64,000 nucleotides of DNA from JAFAGX01 sp035624215 (GCA_035624215.1 DASPRY010000092.1:1-64000), one strand, 5' to 3'; shown: positions 47,678 to 57,268, counted from the first letter of the stretch. A program made the numbers and translations. The notes: generated by a model not told the origin, from the sequence alone.

Positions 47678-48598
47678 TCAGCGAACAGCGCGCATACTGG
47701 AACTCGCCCCGCTATTGGTGATTGCAGTCTCGATCAAATCAGCGCGCAGATTTTGATTTCTAAGGTGAGTCGCTACGCGCTTCCTAACGCTAGCGAAGTT
47801 CTCCTGTGGGCCGAGGAAAATCAGCACTGAGGGTCCGGCTCCGCTGAGCGCAACTCCCAGGATTCCTTTACTTCCGGTTAATGGCTGCAATGCGGGCAAG
47901 AGCGGGCACAATCGCGATCGGTAAGGCTGATGCACCCGATCAACAAGCGCTCCAGAAAGCAGATCCCGGCGCCCTTGACTGAACCCCGCGAGCAGCAACA
48001 TGGCATTTTGAATGTTCGCGACCACGTCCGCGCGCGCATATTGGTCCGGCAGAACGCGCCGCGCTTCTTCGGTAGAAAGGGCTTCACCAGGTACGGCGAG
48101 CAATAGCGGCCACTTCCCTTTCGGCACGATGCGAATCATCTGAGTTTCTCGCTTTGCTGACATGCGGGCGATGGCTAAGCCACCCATCCAGCAGGCAGTA
48201 GCGTTGTCGGGATGGTGCTCGCGGCAGGCGGCCTCGCCTACGATGCGAGCCGCAGTCCAGTGCAATCGTCCTATATGGTTCGCAAGAGCGATTCCAGCCA
48301 GGCGCGCCGCGGCAGAGGACCCGCAGCCCTTGCCGATGGGAATCTGATTTTCGATCTGAAGGGCGAGGGGAACTATGGGCTTTCCCTGGCCGTGGAGGAT
48401 ATCACGATACGTGGTCAGAATCAGGTGGTTCTCTATGCGTTGGCAGATGTCGGCGTCGCGGCCACGAGCAGTAACCGAAAATCTTTCCGCCGGTTTCGCC
48501 GATACTTTGAGGAATAGCGAAAATGCCAGCGCCGCGGCATCGAAGGCGGGGCCGAGATTGGCAGAGGTTGCCGGCAGTGTGATTTGGAATCGCGTAAT
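47678..48598 (-). CDS. thrB: Homoserine kinase ThrB, apparent ATT start
   Basis: 306 residues from an ATT codon at 48598: ITRFQITLPATSANLGPAFD is the family N-terminus, followed by the GHMP ATP loop PIGKGCGSSAAARLAGIAL, EHHPDNATACWMGG and the C-terminal GVALSGAGPSVLIF. It phosphorylates homoserine for ThrC. No ATG, GTG or TTG occurs between the thrC stop (48609) and the first conserved strand. The next candidate, TTG 48265, would remove 111 residues including the ATP loop. AAGAGGG lies directly before the ATT. Low-level or coupled translation from a rare start is inferred. Confidence 0.9.
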   Translation of the reverse strand: MTRFQITLPATSANLGPAFDAAALAFSLFLKVSAKPAERFSVTARGRDADICQRIENHLILTTYRDILHGQGKPIVPLALQIENQIPIGKGCGSSAAARLAGIALANHIGRLHWTAARIVGEAACREHHPDNATACWMGGLAIARMSAKRETQMIRIVPKGKWPLLLAVPGEALSTEEARRVLPDQYARADVVANIQNAMLLLAGFSQGRRDLLSGALVDRVHQPYRSRLCPLLPALQPLTGSKGILGVALSGAGPSVLIFLGPQENFASVRKRVATHLRNQNLRADLIETAITNSGASSSMRAVR

Positions 48599-48608
48599 CC
48601 CTCTTGAA

Positions 48609-49982
48609 CTATGAGAAATCTTCTGCCTGCTTCAAAACCGCGACGACCGCCTCCGGGCTGGCGTCAAGTACGATTGGGGCTCGGCGTTGAGCAGCAAGAA
48701 GATCGGCCTCTGGGGCTGCGGCAAACAACTCACCGCGATGAAACTTCAAAGTAAAATCCGGATCTTTAAGTAAATGACCGGTCAGGATTAACACCGCAGA
48801 GTCGTGTGGCTTCACGAAACCCGACTTCACCAATTTCTTCAACCCGGCCAGGGTAACGGCGGAGGCAGGCTCGCAGCCAATTCCTTCGGCTCCAATTTCG
48901 GCTTTGGCGAGCGCAATTTCGATTTCACTGACCTGTTCGATGGTCCCGCCGGTTTCTCGCAGCACACGAACTGCTTTTTTCCACGATGCTGGATTGCCAA
49001 TGCGGATGGCGCTGGCCGCGGTCTCGGCCTGTACAGTGATCAACTTCTTGCCGCCGGTTTCTCTCATGGTCCGAACCAGTGCGTTAGCACCTTCCGCCTG
49101 GATGATGGAAATTTTCGGCAGATGCTCGATAAAGCCGAGGTCTTTGAGTTCGAAGAAAGCTTTGCCGATGGCCGAGGAGTTTCCCAGGTTCCCGCCGGGG
49201 ACAATGATGTGGTCCGGCACTTTCCAATCGAGCTGCTCCAGCAGCTCGATGGCAGTTGTTTTCTGGCCTTCGATACGGTAAGGGTTGACGGAATTCAACA
49301 GGTAAACCGGGGCGTGTTGCACTACTTCATTAAGCACGCGCAGGCAGCCGTCAAAGTCAGTTTTGAGCTGGCAAGTTACCGCACCGCAGTCCAGCGCTTG
49401 TGAAAGTTTTCCCCACGAGACCTTGCCTTCCGGGATCAGGACGAGACTGCGCATACCACCATGAGCGGCGTATGCCGCCATGGAAGCCGAGGTGTTGCCG
49501 GTAGAGGCGCAGCCAACCCAACGAAACCCCTCCGTGCGCGCGACCGATGCTGCCAGCGTCATGCCTGTATCTTTGAAAGAGCCGGTTGGGTTCATGCCCT
49601 GGTGCTTCGCGAGCAAACGATCGACTCCTGCGCTCCCCGCACAGGAGCGCAATTCATAGAGGGGCGTGTTGCCTTCGTGGAGAGTGATAATGTTCCGCTC
49701 TTCAGCGAACGGCGGTAGCAAGTCACGGAACCGCCAAACGCCACTCTGATCAATTGGGAGTAAGGATTTCTTGCGGGTGCGCCACAGCGCCTTGAGAGAA
49801 GCGGCGTTCAGACCGGATGGCCGCAGACCTTGTTCCGTTTTCCATCCTGGATAGACGATTTCCAGCAAATCCCCGCAGGCGCCGCAGCGGAAAGTGTGGC
49901 TCGGTTTCGCGGTTTCGGAGGCGCACCCAATGCAACGAAGTTCATACGCATCCCCGCGCGCAGCAGAAACACTCTGAATCAT
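48609..49982 (-). CDS. thrC: Threonine synthase ThrC
   Basis: 457 residues: an N-terminal four-Cys zinc ribbon (CIGCAS...CGACG), then the PLP fold II core with HEGNTPLYEL, the PLP Lys in GMNPTGSFKDTGM, STGNTSASMAAYAA and the phosphate-binding PGGNLGNSSAIGKA. It converts O-phosphohomoserine to threonine. thrB follows 10 bp downstream, so substrate producer and consumer are coupled. It is near the end of the long minus-strand run from the TonB receptor. Confidence 0.95.
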   Translation of the reverse strand: MIQSVSAARGDAYELRCIGCASETAKPSHTFRCGACGDLLEIVYPGWKTEQGLRPSGLNAASLKALWRTRKKSLLPIDQSGVWRFRDLLPPFAEERNIITLHEGNTPLYELRSCAGSAGVDRLLAKHQGMNPTGSFKDTGMTLAASVARTEGFRWVGCASTGNTSASMAAYAAHGGMRSLVLIPEGKVSWGKLSQALDCGAVTCQLKTDFDGCLRVLNEVVQHAPVYLLNSVNPYRIEGQKTTAIELLEQLDWKVPDHIIVPGGNLGNSSAIGKAFFELKDLGFIEHLPKISIIQAEGANALVRTMRETGGKKLITVQAETAASAIRIGNPASWKKAVRVLRETGGTIEQVSEIEIALAKAEIGAEGIGCEPASAVTLAGLKKLVKSGFVKPHDSAVLILTGHLLKDPDFTLKFHRGELFAAAPEADLLAAQRRAPIVLDASPEAVVAVLKQAEDFS

Positions 49983-50032
49983 CAGTGAGAATCTTTCGCG
50001 GCTGAAGCCGCTGCCGGTGACATTTTATTCGA

Positions 50033-50485
50033 TTACTTTTTTATTGGACCATGCTGGCCGCGAAGATAATCATCGGTCTTGTTGATCCAGTCGGCACGGG
50101 GAGGGTTGAAGACGTCGAGGTCCACGGTGTCGACCAAAGCCTCGGCTTTGTGCGGCATGTGAGGAGGGATGGTCAAAACTTCACCGGCGTTGACCACGAT
50201 CTCCCGGCCGTCGATCCAGAACTTCAGGGCGCCATCGAGGATATAGGTAATCTGTTCGTTGTGATGGCTATGCTCGGGCACGATGCAACCCTTCTTCAGC
50301 AGGACGCGAGCCACCATGATGTTTTGGCCGACCACGAAATGACGTTGCAGCAAGGGATTGAGATCCTCGATAGGCACCGTGCTCCATGGGATGTGTTGCA
50401 GGCTTGCTCTTGGCCTGGTGGTACCTTTTCGTGCAGGTTGTCTTGATGCCTTTGTTTTGCGCCGGGGCGCCGCTGCGCGTGCCAT
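50033..50485 (-). CDS. Cupin-domain protein
   Basis: About 150 residues: a basic, probably disordered N-terminal 35 residues (RRKTKASRQPARKG) and one cupin barrel with metal motif 1 in GCIVPEHSHHNEQITYILDG and motif 2 in LTIPPHMPHKAEA. It is a small metal-dependent sensor or dioxygenase-type fold of unknown substrate. ATG 50485 is chosen; it begins one base after the stop of the amidohydrolase gene, indicating coupling. Confidence 0.85.
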   Translation of the reverse strand: MARAAAPRRKTKASRQPARKGTTRPRASLQHIPWSTVPIEDLNPLLQRHFVVGQNIMVARVLLKKGCIVPEHSHHNEQITYILDGALKFWIDGREIVVNAGEVLTIPPHMPHKAEALVDTVDLDVFNPPRADWINKTDDYLRGQHGPIKK

Positions 50486-50486
50486 T

Positions 50487-51812
50487 TCAGTGCACCTTCC
50501 CTTGATAGATTCCAACGGCATTGTCATGAAGATAACCGTGAGCCAATTGCAGCGCCTGGAACTCGCTGATTTCGCCTTCCGAAATCATCTCTGCCAGGGC
50601 TGCTGCCAATGCGGTGCGGCTGGACTGCACACCTAACCAGTAGCTCTCTTCCGCGCCTAAGGCTTCGTTGTAGGGGAAGCAGTCAGTTCCAAACGTGACT
50701 TTGTCTGGAAAAGTTTCCAGCCACTGCTTGAGGAGTTTTTTGAATTCAGACGGATAGAGCAGGATCTCGGTTTCCGAGGTGTCGAGGTACACATTTTTGA
50801 CTGCTGCCAGCCATATGGCCTGCCGATCATAGGGATAGCCGCCGTGAATCATCACGAAGGTGGTACTCGAATAACGCGGGTCTCGGAGAATGTTCTCCAG
50901 GTTCAGGATATTGCTTTCCGACAGGTTGAAGTAATCTCCGATTCCCACGGCAGAGTGAATGTGCACGGGCAAATGCAGACGGCCACCCTCCCGAACCAGA
51001 TAGCGAAAAACGTAATCCTGAAAAGTGCGGTACTCCTGCTCGTTAGGAATGCCGCCGTTCACAAATCGTAAATAAACGTCTTCGGCTTGCTCGCGCGTGG
51101 GGTCGGAAAATTTGGTGGAGCGGAAATAAGCGACTTCGAACTTCTGGGCGATAGCGCCTTTTTTCTTGTTGTCCTCCAGCGTGCGGGTGACAAAGTTCAA
51201 GTAATCGTTGAAGCTTTGCGGGAGGCTGCTGAGGCCCTCCTGCTGCATCCAACGATGCAGCATTTTTTCCTGCAAGGGAATGTAGACCTGCTCGTCGGCG
51301 TTACGGGCGGTCTCCCGCTGATTATTGAACGGCCACATGAAGGAGTCCGCGAAAAACACCCAAACAAAACGCTTAGGATCGAGATAGTCGGGCATCATGG
51401 CGCGATTGGCAACGCCTTGCTCGATATTGAGGTTGTCGAGAATGTTGGAGAAATATGCGATCCCCTGCTGCCTCTTGGCCTCTTCTTTTTTTTGAATCAA
51501 CCATTTGGTGTGCTCGGGAGAAAGATCGTTGTAGGGATATCCCCAGAGCGCCTTGGCTGCCGCTACCAGCTCGGGATTGGAGTCACGCTCGCGCAGAGCA
51601 GCGCTACCCGGGGGAGCAGCCATCGCGTCAACATCGGGGTCGTCCGCGTATCCGGGATGCGCATGGTGATCGAACATAGGGATTTTTTCGATCTGGCGGA
51701 GAAGACGCTGATAAATTTGCGGCACGTCAGGTCCGGAGAACGGACGAGCCTGGGCGGCAGCAAACGATGCCAGGAGCATGATCGAGATAGTGAGGAGAAA
51801 GATTTGCCTCAT
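50487..51812 (-). CDS. Exported amidohydrolase-family protein
   Basis: 441 residues with a signal peptide (MRQIFLLTISIMLLASFAAA). The TIM-barrel metal motifs of amidohydrolase-2 are present: FDHHAHPG near the N-terminus, LPVHIHSA, MIHGGYPYD and FGTDCFPY. It is a likely periplasmic metal-dependent hydrolase or decarboxylase; the substrate is unknown. It lies between an aminotransferase gene and a cupin gene in one direction. Confidence 0.85.
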   Translation of the reverse strand: MRQIFLLTISIMLLASFAAAQARPFSGPDVPQIYQRLLRQIEKIPMFDHHAHPGYADDPDVDAMAAPPGSAALRERDSNPELVAAAKALWGYPYNDLSPEHTKWLIQKKEEAKRQQGIAYFSNILDNLNIEQGVANRAMMPDYLDPKRFVWVFFADSFMWPFNNQRETARNADEQVYIPLQEKMLHRWMQQEGLSSLPQSFNDYLNFVTRTLEDNKKKGAIAQKFEVAYFRSTKFSDPTREQAEDVYLRFVNGGIPNEQEYRTFQDYVFRYLVREGGRLHLPVHIHSAVGIGDYFNLSESNILNLENILRDPRYSSTTFVMIHGGYPYDRQAIWLAAVKNVYLDTSETEILLYPSEFKKLLKQWLETFPDKVTFGTDCFPYNEALGAEESYWLGVQSSRTALAAALAEMISEGEISEFQALQLAHGYLHDNAVGIYQGKVH

Positions 51813-51837
51813 GAGATTCCGATCCTAAATGAAAACA

Positions 51838-51873
51838 GCAGACTCCTCGGGAGTGAACTCCCTCGGAGTGACA
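51838..51873. repeat. TCCTCG...CTCGGAGTGACA repeat, diverged copy 4
   Basis: CAGACTCCTCGGGAGTGAAC then TCCCTCGGAGTGACA: a short hairpin form (GACTCC/GGAGTG-type arms) with the same ends as the copies at 17826, 20446 and 29244. It lies between the amidohydrolase and aminotransferase genes. Confidence 0.55.
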
Positions 51874-51918
51874 ATGCTCTACCTGCGTTTGCGACACGGC
51901 CGATTCGTGATTTCAAAA

Positions 51919-53109
51919 TCAGCGCATCACCGCGCTGCGTTGCCAAGCGATGGAGACACGCTGAATGCGCTCAATTGCCTCCTGCAAGGTTGTAGCGGAG
52001 GAGGCGAATGAGAAGCGGACGAACTGGGTGCCGTTGACGCCGAAAGCTGCTCCGGGTATCGCTGCCACACCTGCTTCTTCCAACATGATGCGGCACAGTT
52101 CTTCCGCGTTCAATCCGGTGTCGGATATGTTCACCCAGGCATAAAACGCGCCTCGCGGAGCCTGACAGCGAAAACCGGGCACGCGATTGAGATCTTGGAC
52201 GAAGTGCTCACGACGTTTGGCAAATTCGGCGACCATCCGCGCTGTAGCTCCGGTGCTATCTTTCAGACCTTCGATTGCCCCGTATTGGGTAAACTCCGCC
52301 ACGCAGGTGTAGCTATTGACCACCAACATCTGCAGCGCGGGAACAATATGAAGGGGCGCAACGATGTATCCCAACCGCCAGCCGGTCATGGCAAAGCTCT
52401 TGGAAAAACCATCGATGATCAGCGTGCGTTCCTCCATGCCGGGATAACTGAGCATAGAAAGGTATTCGCCGCCATACAGGATGCGGGCGTAGATTTCGTC
52501 GGAAAGCACGATGAGGTCGTGTTTGACCGCTATTTCTGCAATGCGGCGCTGAACTTCGTCCGTGTAAACCGTACCTGTAGGATTCCCCGGGGAGTTGGTG
52601 ATGAGAATCTTCGTTCGCGGGGTAATTTTGCCGGCGATCTCATCGGGATCTGGTTGGAAGCGGTTGCGCTCGGACAGGGCGAAGGGGACGGGAACCCCGC
52701 TGAACCCCAGCGTAATTGAGGAGTATCCGGGGAAACCGGGGTCGGGATACAAAACTTCGTCGCCGAGATCAGTAAGTGCCATCAAAGCCATGAAGAGGGC
52801 GATCTTGCAGCCGGGTGCAATTACGACACTGTCCGCGCTGACGTTTAGGTTCCGCGTAGCTCGCAAGTAATCAGCAATTGCCTGCCGAAGAGCAGGCACG
52901 CCAGCCACGGGGCAATAGCGGTCTTTGCCTTCATCCACGGCGCGTTTCAAGGCAGCGCTGGCGGGAGCCGCTGGATGAAAATCGGGCTCGCCCAACTCGA
53001 GGTGGATGATAGATCGACCCTCGCGCTCGAGTTCCTTGGCACGGGCATAGACTGAGAGCGCGCCCTCGCCGCTCATCACCGACATTCGGGAAGCAAGAGG
53101 TCGCATCAT
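51919..53109 (-). CDS. Class I/II pyridoxal-phosphate aminotransferase
   Basis: 396 residues, fold-type I: IIHLELGEPDFHPAAP, the PLP-binding Lys in DGFSKSFAMTGWRLGYI and the C-terminal Arg in FVRFSFA. It resembles aspartate/alanine-type aminotransferases (AspC/AlaT group); substrate not predictable. Its ATG overlaps the stop of the upstream CMD gene as ATGA, indicating coupled translation. Confidence 0.92.
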   Translation of the reverse strand: MMRPLASRMSVMSGEGALSVYARAKELEREGRSIIHLELGEPDFHPAAPASAALKRAVDEGKDRYCPVAGVPALRQAIADYLRATRNLNVSADSVVIAPGCKIALFMALMALTDLGDEVLYPDPGFPGYSSITLGFSGVPVPFALSERNRFQPDPDEIAGKITPRTKILITNSPGNPTGTVYTDEVQRRIAEIAVKHDLIVLSDEIYARILYGGEYLSMLSYPGMEERTLIIDGFSKSFAMTGWRLGYIVAPLHIVPALQMLVVNSYTCVAEFTQYGAIEGLKDSTGATARMVAEFAKRREHFVQDLNRVPGFRCQAPRGAFYAWVNISDTGLNAEELCRIMLEEAGVAAIPGAAFGVNGTQFVRFSFASSATTLQEAIERIQRVSIAWQRSAVMR

Positions 53110-53681
53110 GCCTGCTTTCCCAAAACTTCCTGAGGAATGGGGGTGGTGGGAATGCGCAAGGCCTCGATGAAGCGAGGAAAAAGCTCGAAAGCTGCAGCCG
53201 TGGCAATAAGTTCGACGAGCTGCGAATCGTTGTAAGCAGCTTTCAATTGCAAGAAGAAATTGTCATCAATTTCTTTGGGCGAGCGGTGCAGGCGTTCAGC
53301 ACAACGAAAGCCGAGCTTCTGAGCCTCGCTGAAAGGACCGGTTTCAAAATCGCCCTTCACGGCCGCGATTTGCGCCTCGCTTGCCCCTTTCTGTCTGGCA
53401 GAAAGCGAATGCGCCGAGACCGCGTAAGAGGAATTTTGAATCAGTGAGATCCGCGTAGCCACCAATTCTTTATACCAGCCGGGCAAAGCGCTGTCACCGA
53501 GCAAGCCCTTGAGAAACCCGGCCATGCCCAGCGCTAGAGGGGGCGTGTGCGCCAGGACTTTGAACATATTTGGGACGACGCCCCGCTGCTTCAGCAGGGC
53601 GTCATAGATTCCGGCAATTTCCGGCGAAACCTGCTCCCGTTCGAGGAGCGCGACGCGAGGCGCGCTAGCCTTCAGCTCCAT
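53106..53681 (-). CDS. Carboxymuconolactone decarboxylase-family (AhpD-like) protein
   Basis: About 191 residues: helical CMD fold with VVPNMFKVLAHTPPLALGM, ELVATRISLIQNSSYAVSAH and AFELFPRFIEALRI. The AhpD CxxC motif is replaced by SSYAVSAH, so thiol peroxidase chemistry is unlikely. The frame is open far upstream, but that overlaps the receptor gene. ATG 53681 shares one base with the receptor stop (TGATG), a clear coupling signal. Confidence 0.85.
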   Translation of the reverse strand: MELKASAPRVALLEREQVSPEIAGIYDALLKQRGVVPNMFKVLAHTPPLALGMAGFLKGLLGDSALPGWYKELVATRISLIQNSSYAVSAHSLSARQKGASEAQIAAVKGDFETGPFSEAQKLGFRCAERLHRSPKEIDDNFFLQLKAAYNDSQLVELIATAAAFELFPRFIEALRIPTTPIPQEVLGKQA

Positions 53682-56600
53682 CAGAAGGCGTACCTCAGCG
53701 AGAACTGAATCAGCCGTGGTGTACCGGCCGTGGAAATGATTCTGCCAAACGTGCTGGGATTTTCGACATCTGTCCCCGGCGGGTTCTGGAAATTGGGGTG
53801 ATTCCACGTGTTGAAGAAGTCGGTGGTGAAACGCAGCGTCTGGCGCTCCGTAATCCTGAAATTCTTGATCAGCGAGAAATCCCAGTTTTGCTGGAACGGT
53901 CCGCGATAGATATTGCGGCCCAGATCTCCGAAATTCGTGCCGCAGAAATTGGAGTCGACGGCGCACTGTGCCGGATACAGAAGCGGCGCGGTAGTGAAGT
54001 TGTTGAAGTTGACGTAGCCGTTCAAGCGCTGTTGGAGGCTGCCGTGGGTGTATCCCGAAGGGATGGTTGCCCCCGGAGCCAGCTGCGCACCCAGAGTGGT
54101 AGTAAATCCGGGAACAATGAAGGCACTGCCTGCGCCTGAGTCGATCACCGAGAACGGTGTGTTGGACTGGAAGATGCTGATGCCGCTGACCGCCCAGCCG
54201 CGCAGCAACACGCCCTGGGCGCCTCTGGCGGCCCTGAAAAATGGCAAGTCATAACGGTAGCTTGTGACCAAGCGGTGGGTGCGGTCGAAATCTGAGAGAC
54301 CACGAGACGCGGCCAAGGTGGCCTCATCGTTGAATGCCGTGTTGAAGGCGGTGTTGCCGCTGGAAGTTGCATCGGTTGACCGCGAGAATGTGTAAGCCGC
54401 CTGGAAGTACCCAGCGCCCCAGCGGCGAGACAATGTCGTCTGCAGAGAGTGGTAATGGGAGTAGGCGTCATCCGCAAACAACTGCATTCCTGCGTAGCCG
54501 TTGATGCCCAGTGCGGGAGTGCGAGCGGTGGCATTCGACAGCGTATTGGTGGTTATGGTGAACTGCTGACCGTTCTGGGCAGTCAGGATCATGGGATTGG
54601 CCGGGCTCACTTCCTGCGCCAGCAGATTGGTGCGGGTCTCGCGAAGGTGGATGGAATGCGTCCCCACGTAGCCAATCTCCAGAACCCATTTTTTTGTGAG
54701 TTCACGTTGCAGGGTTAGGTTCCACTGCTGAGTATTCGGTGTAACGAAATGTTGGGGTTCGAGCAGATCGAAAACCGCAGTGGAGGGAAGGACACCAGGT
54801 CCGCCATTGCAGCCATAAGCGGGCGTCTGAGTCGTATCAGTGGTCGAGGTGGCAGTGCCATTGGCCACGAATCCCTGAAAATGGGCCAAGCAAGGAATGA
54901 AATTTGGATCAATAACCCCGCCCGCCGGGAGGGCATTCGGGTTCGAGGCGAGACCCGGGGGAATGCAATTGGCAGGAGCGTTGGGGGAGAAGAAAGTCGC
55001 CGCGCAACCCGGGAGGCCGCCGCCGGAGGCAACCGGCAAGAATGGCGCCTGGAAGCTGAGCTGATCTACGTTGCCTACGTCCTCGCGGACGTAGTAAATG
55101 CCGTAGCCACCGCGAAGAGAAGTGGTGTGACGACCCAACAGATCCCAGGCAAAACCGACGCGCGGCCCCAGGCCGGTCGCATAGTTGTTGGTGAAAGTGG
55201 TGTTGCTGCCGGTTGCGCTCAAGCCGGGCACTCCGAGGCTGTTAGCGCAACCGCCATAAATGTATGGATACTTGCCCTCATCGGCAAGCTGGGAACTGAA
55301 ATTTGCGATGTGGCAGAGATCATCGTGGAACGCGCCAAAAATCTCTGTTCTCAAACCGAGGTTCAGGGTGAAATCGTGCCGCAACTTCCAATCGTCCTGG
55401 ACGAAGAAGCCAAAGTCGTTCGTACGATACTGGTGATTATCAACCCCACCACCACCGAAGCTGAAGGGCGGCGCTCCTTCCAAGAATTCCTGGAAATCGG
55501 TCAGGCCTCCGGCATTGGCAAAGATGAGTTGGCCGTTGAAGACCTGGGGAAAAATTTTGTCCAGATTGACGCGCGTGAACTCGCCACCCCAGCTAAGCAC
55601 GTGAGAACCGTGAACCCAACTGAAATTATCCACAAAATTAAAATTGTTTTGAGTCTGGTGCTGGTTGGCAAATGGGGCCGGGCCGATCTGGAAGCCCGAA
55701 CTGTTGAGTGTGAATTTGTAGATCGATTGCGTCACATTGTTCGTCGGGCGGTCGATACCCAGATCCGTGGCGGTGACTGGATCGATATTGTTGAGGCTGT
55801 TATTGATCCGCACAAATCCAAAACGGAAATCGTTGACCAGCGCTGCAGAGAACAGGTGGGTTTCATCGACACTCAGAAATCGGGCATTGACCGGGAGATC
55901 GAAAGGGAAATCGAGATCGGTGGCGCTGATGCTGGTTTGGAGAGTTGAGCCGAGTGATTCCTGCAAACCGCCCGCACCGAAGGGAAGCTGCGATTCGGAG
56001 TCGGAGAAGAAGAAGCGGGCGGAAAGCTTGTCATTGCCGCCTCTGAATTCGCGGTCCCAGTTGGTAGTGAACTGGTCATCGGTGTATTTGCCAGGTTTGC
56101 TGATAATCAAAGGCGCGGTGGAACCGGGTGTTCCAGGAATCGAGGGAATCAGATAACCGCCCGGAAAATTGCCGAATTGGTCGCTTTTGAAGTTCAGCAG
56201 CTTGCTGATGACCGGATCGATCAGCGGCACATTGAACGCGGCCTCCAGGCTCGCGTCCGATCGATCCACGGGCAGCACCGGAAAGCCGGGATTGTCGATG
56301 AAGGTGCCTGGCGACTCGCCGCTCCGCTGGCGGGTTCCCTGGTAATTCACGAAGAAGAAACCAAATTTCTCGGTGCCTACTGGACCGCCTAAACTGCCGC
56401 CGAAGATGTTTTGCTTGACATCGGGTCGCGGCTGGCCTGCCTGCTTAAGAAAATATTCATTAGCGTTGAGCACGTTATTGCGAAAGAACTCATAAACGTC
56501 GCCGTGCAGCGTCTTTGTCCCCGATTTGAGAATCGCATTGACGTTTCCGCCACCGTTTCGTCCTTGACTGGCGTCGTAGAGCGAGGTTTGCACCTTGAAT

Positions 56601-57268
56601 TCGCCAATAACATCCGGGTTCGGCAGAGGCACATTGGTGCTCTGGGCCACGTTGTAGTCGGTCGCGCTGATACCTTCGATCAAGTAGTTGTTGTTGTCTT
56701 CGCGCTGACCGTTCACGAAAATCTTGTTGCTGCCGCGTCCGAGCTGGGCGGAGGCATTGAGGTCACTGAAAACTCCGGTCGAAAGCGTGAGGATTTGCTG
56801 AAAATTCTGCGTGGCTAAGGGGAGTTCGCGGATGGTGTTGGCTTCAATGGCTTGACCGGTAGCCGCCTGAGTGGTTTCCACTGCCTGCACTTCGGCCTGA
56901 ACCTCAATTTTCTCCTGCACAGCCTGGGGTCGCAGCCTGGCTAACAGGCGGGTGGTTTCGGTCACGCGCACGACGATGTCCGGGAAGTTCCCTTCCGCAA
57001 AGCCGCCACTATGAACGGTCACGGTGTAGTTCCCTACCGGAAGCAGGGTCGCAGTGAAAGAGCCGTTGGCATCGGTTTTCGTAGTGCGCACGACAACACC
57101 GGTATTCTGGTCGGTGATGCGTACTTCGGCGCCGGCCACGAATGCGCCACTCGGATCCTGCACAGTGCCGCTAATGGCGCCGGTGGCGCCACCCTGCGCA
57201 AGGCTTGCTGTTACGGACGCCGCGACGATGAAACTGATCCAAACTAACCTGCCAAGTAAAGTCCGCAT
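53681..57268 (-). CDS. TonB-dependent receptor, Oar/carboxypeptidase-regulatory type
   Basis: About 1195 residues: signal peptide (MRTLLGRLVWISFIVAASVT...), CarboxypepD-reg domain (about 30-110; GAISGTVQDPSGAFVAGAEV), plug domain (about 125-240; GRGSNKIFVNGQREDNNNY), then a very long beta barrel ending in the aromatic outer-membrane signal SLRYAF. Such Oar-like receptors are expanded in acidobacteria and are thought to take up polymers or peptides. GGGGGAG precedes ATG 57268. It heads a minus-strand run into the CMD, aminotransferase, amidohydrolase and cupin genes, which may process its ligand. Confidence 0.94.
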   Translation of the reverse strand: MRTLLGRLVWISFIVAASVTASLAQGGATGAISGTVQDPSGAFVAGAEVRITDQNTGVVVRTTKTDANGSFTATLLPVGNYTVTVHSGGFAEGNFPDIVVRVTETTRLLARLRPQAVQEKIEVQAEVQAVETTQAATGQAIEANTIRELPLATQNFQQILTLSTGVFSDLNASAQLGRGSNKIFVNGQREDNNNYLIEGISATDYNVAQSTNVPLPNPDVIGEFKVQTSLYDASQGRNGGGNVNAILKSGTKTLHGDVYEFFRNNVLNANEYFLKQAGQPRPDVKQNIFGGSLGGPVGTEKFGFFFVNYQGTRQRSGESPGTFIDNPGFPVLPVDRSDASLEAAFNVPLIDPVISKLLNFKSDQFGNFPGGYLIPSIPGTPGSTAPLIISKPGKYTDDQFTTNWDREFRGGNDKLSARFFFSDSESQLPFGAGGLQESLGSTLQTSISATDLDFPFDLPVNARFLSVDETHLFSAALVNDFRFGFVRINNSLNNIDPVTATDLGIDRPTNNVTQSIYKFTLNSSGFQIGPAPFANQHQTQNNFNFVDNFSWVHGSHVLSWGGEFTRVNLDKIFPQVFNGQLIFANAGGLTDFQEFLEGAPPFSFGGGGVDNHQYRTNDFGFFVQDDWKLRHDFTLNLGLRTEIFGAFHDDLCHIANFSSQLADEGKYPYIYGGCANSLGVPGLSATGSNTTFTNNYATGLGPRVGFAWDLLGRHTTSLRGGYGIYYVREDVGNVDQLSFQAPFLPVASGGGLPGCAATFFSPNAPANCIPPGLASNPNALPAGGVIDPNFIPCLAHFQGFVANGTATSTTDTTQTPAYGCNGGPGVLPSTAVFDLLEPQHFVTPNTQQWNLTLQRELTKKWVLEIGYVGTHSIHLRETRTNLLAQEVSPANPMILTAQNGQQFTITTNTLSNATARTPALGINGYAGMQLFADDAYSHYHSLQTTLSRRWGAGYFQAAYTFSRSTDATSSGNTAFNTAFNDEATLAASRGLSDFDRTHRLVTSYRYDLPFFRAARGAQGVLLRGWAVSGISIFQSNTPFSVIDSGAGSAFIVPGFTTTLGAQLAPGATIPSGYTHGSLQQRLNGYVNFNNFTTAPLLYPAQCAVDSNFCGTNFGDLGRNIYRGPFQQNWDFSLIKNFRITERQTLRFTTDFFNTWNHPNFQNPPGTDVENPSTFGRIISTAGTPRLIQFSLRYAF

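Noticed and set aside
53682..53966. Extended N-terminus of the CMD protein
   Set aside because: It overlaps conserved receptor barrel codons; the TGATG junction marks the real start at 53681.
54749..55948. Plus-strand open frame of 399 codons inside the TonB receptor
   Set aside because: The opposite strand encodes a coherent receptor with plug and barrel; this frame shows no family or ribosome site.
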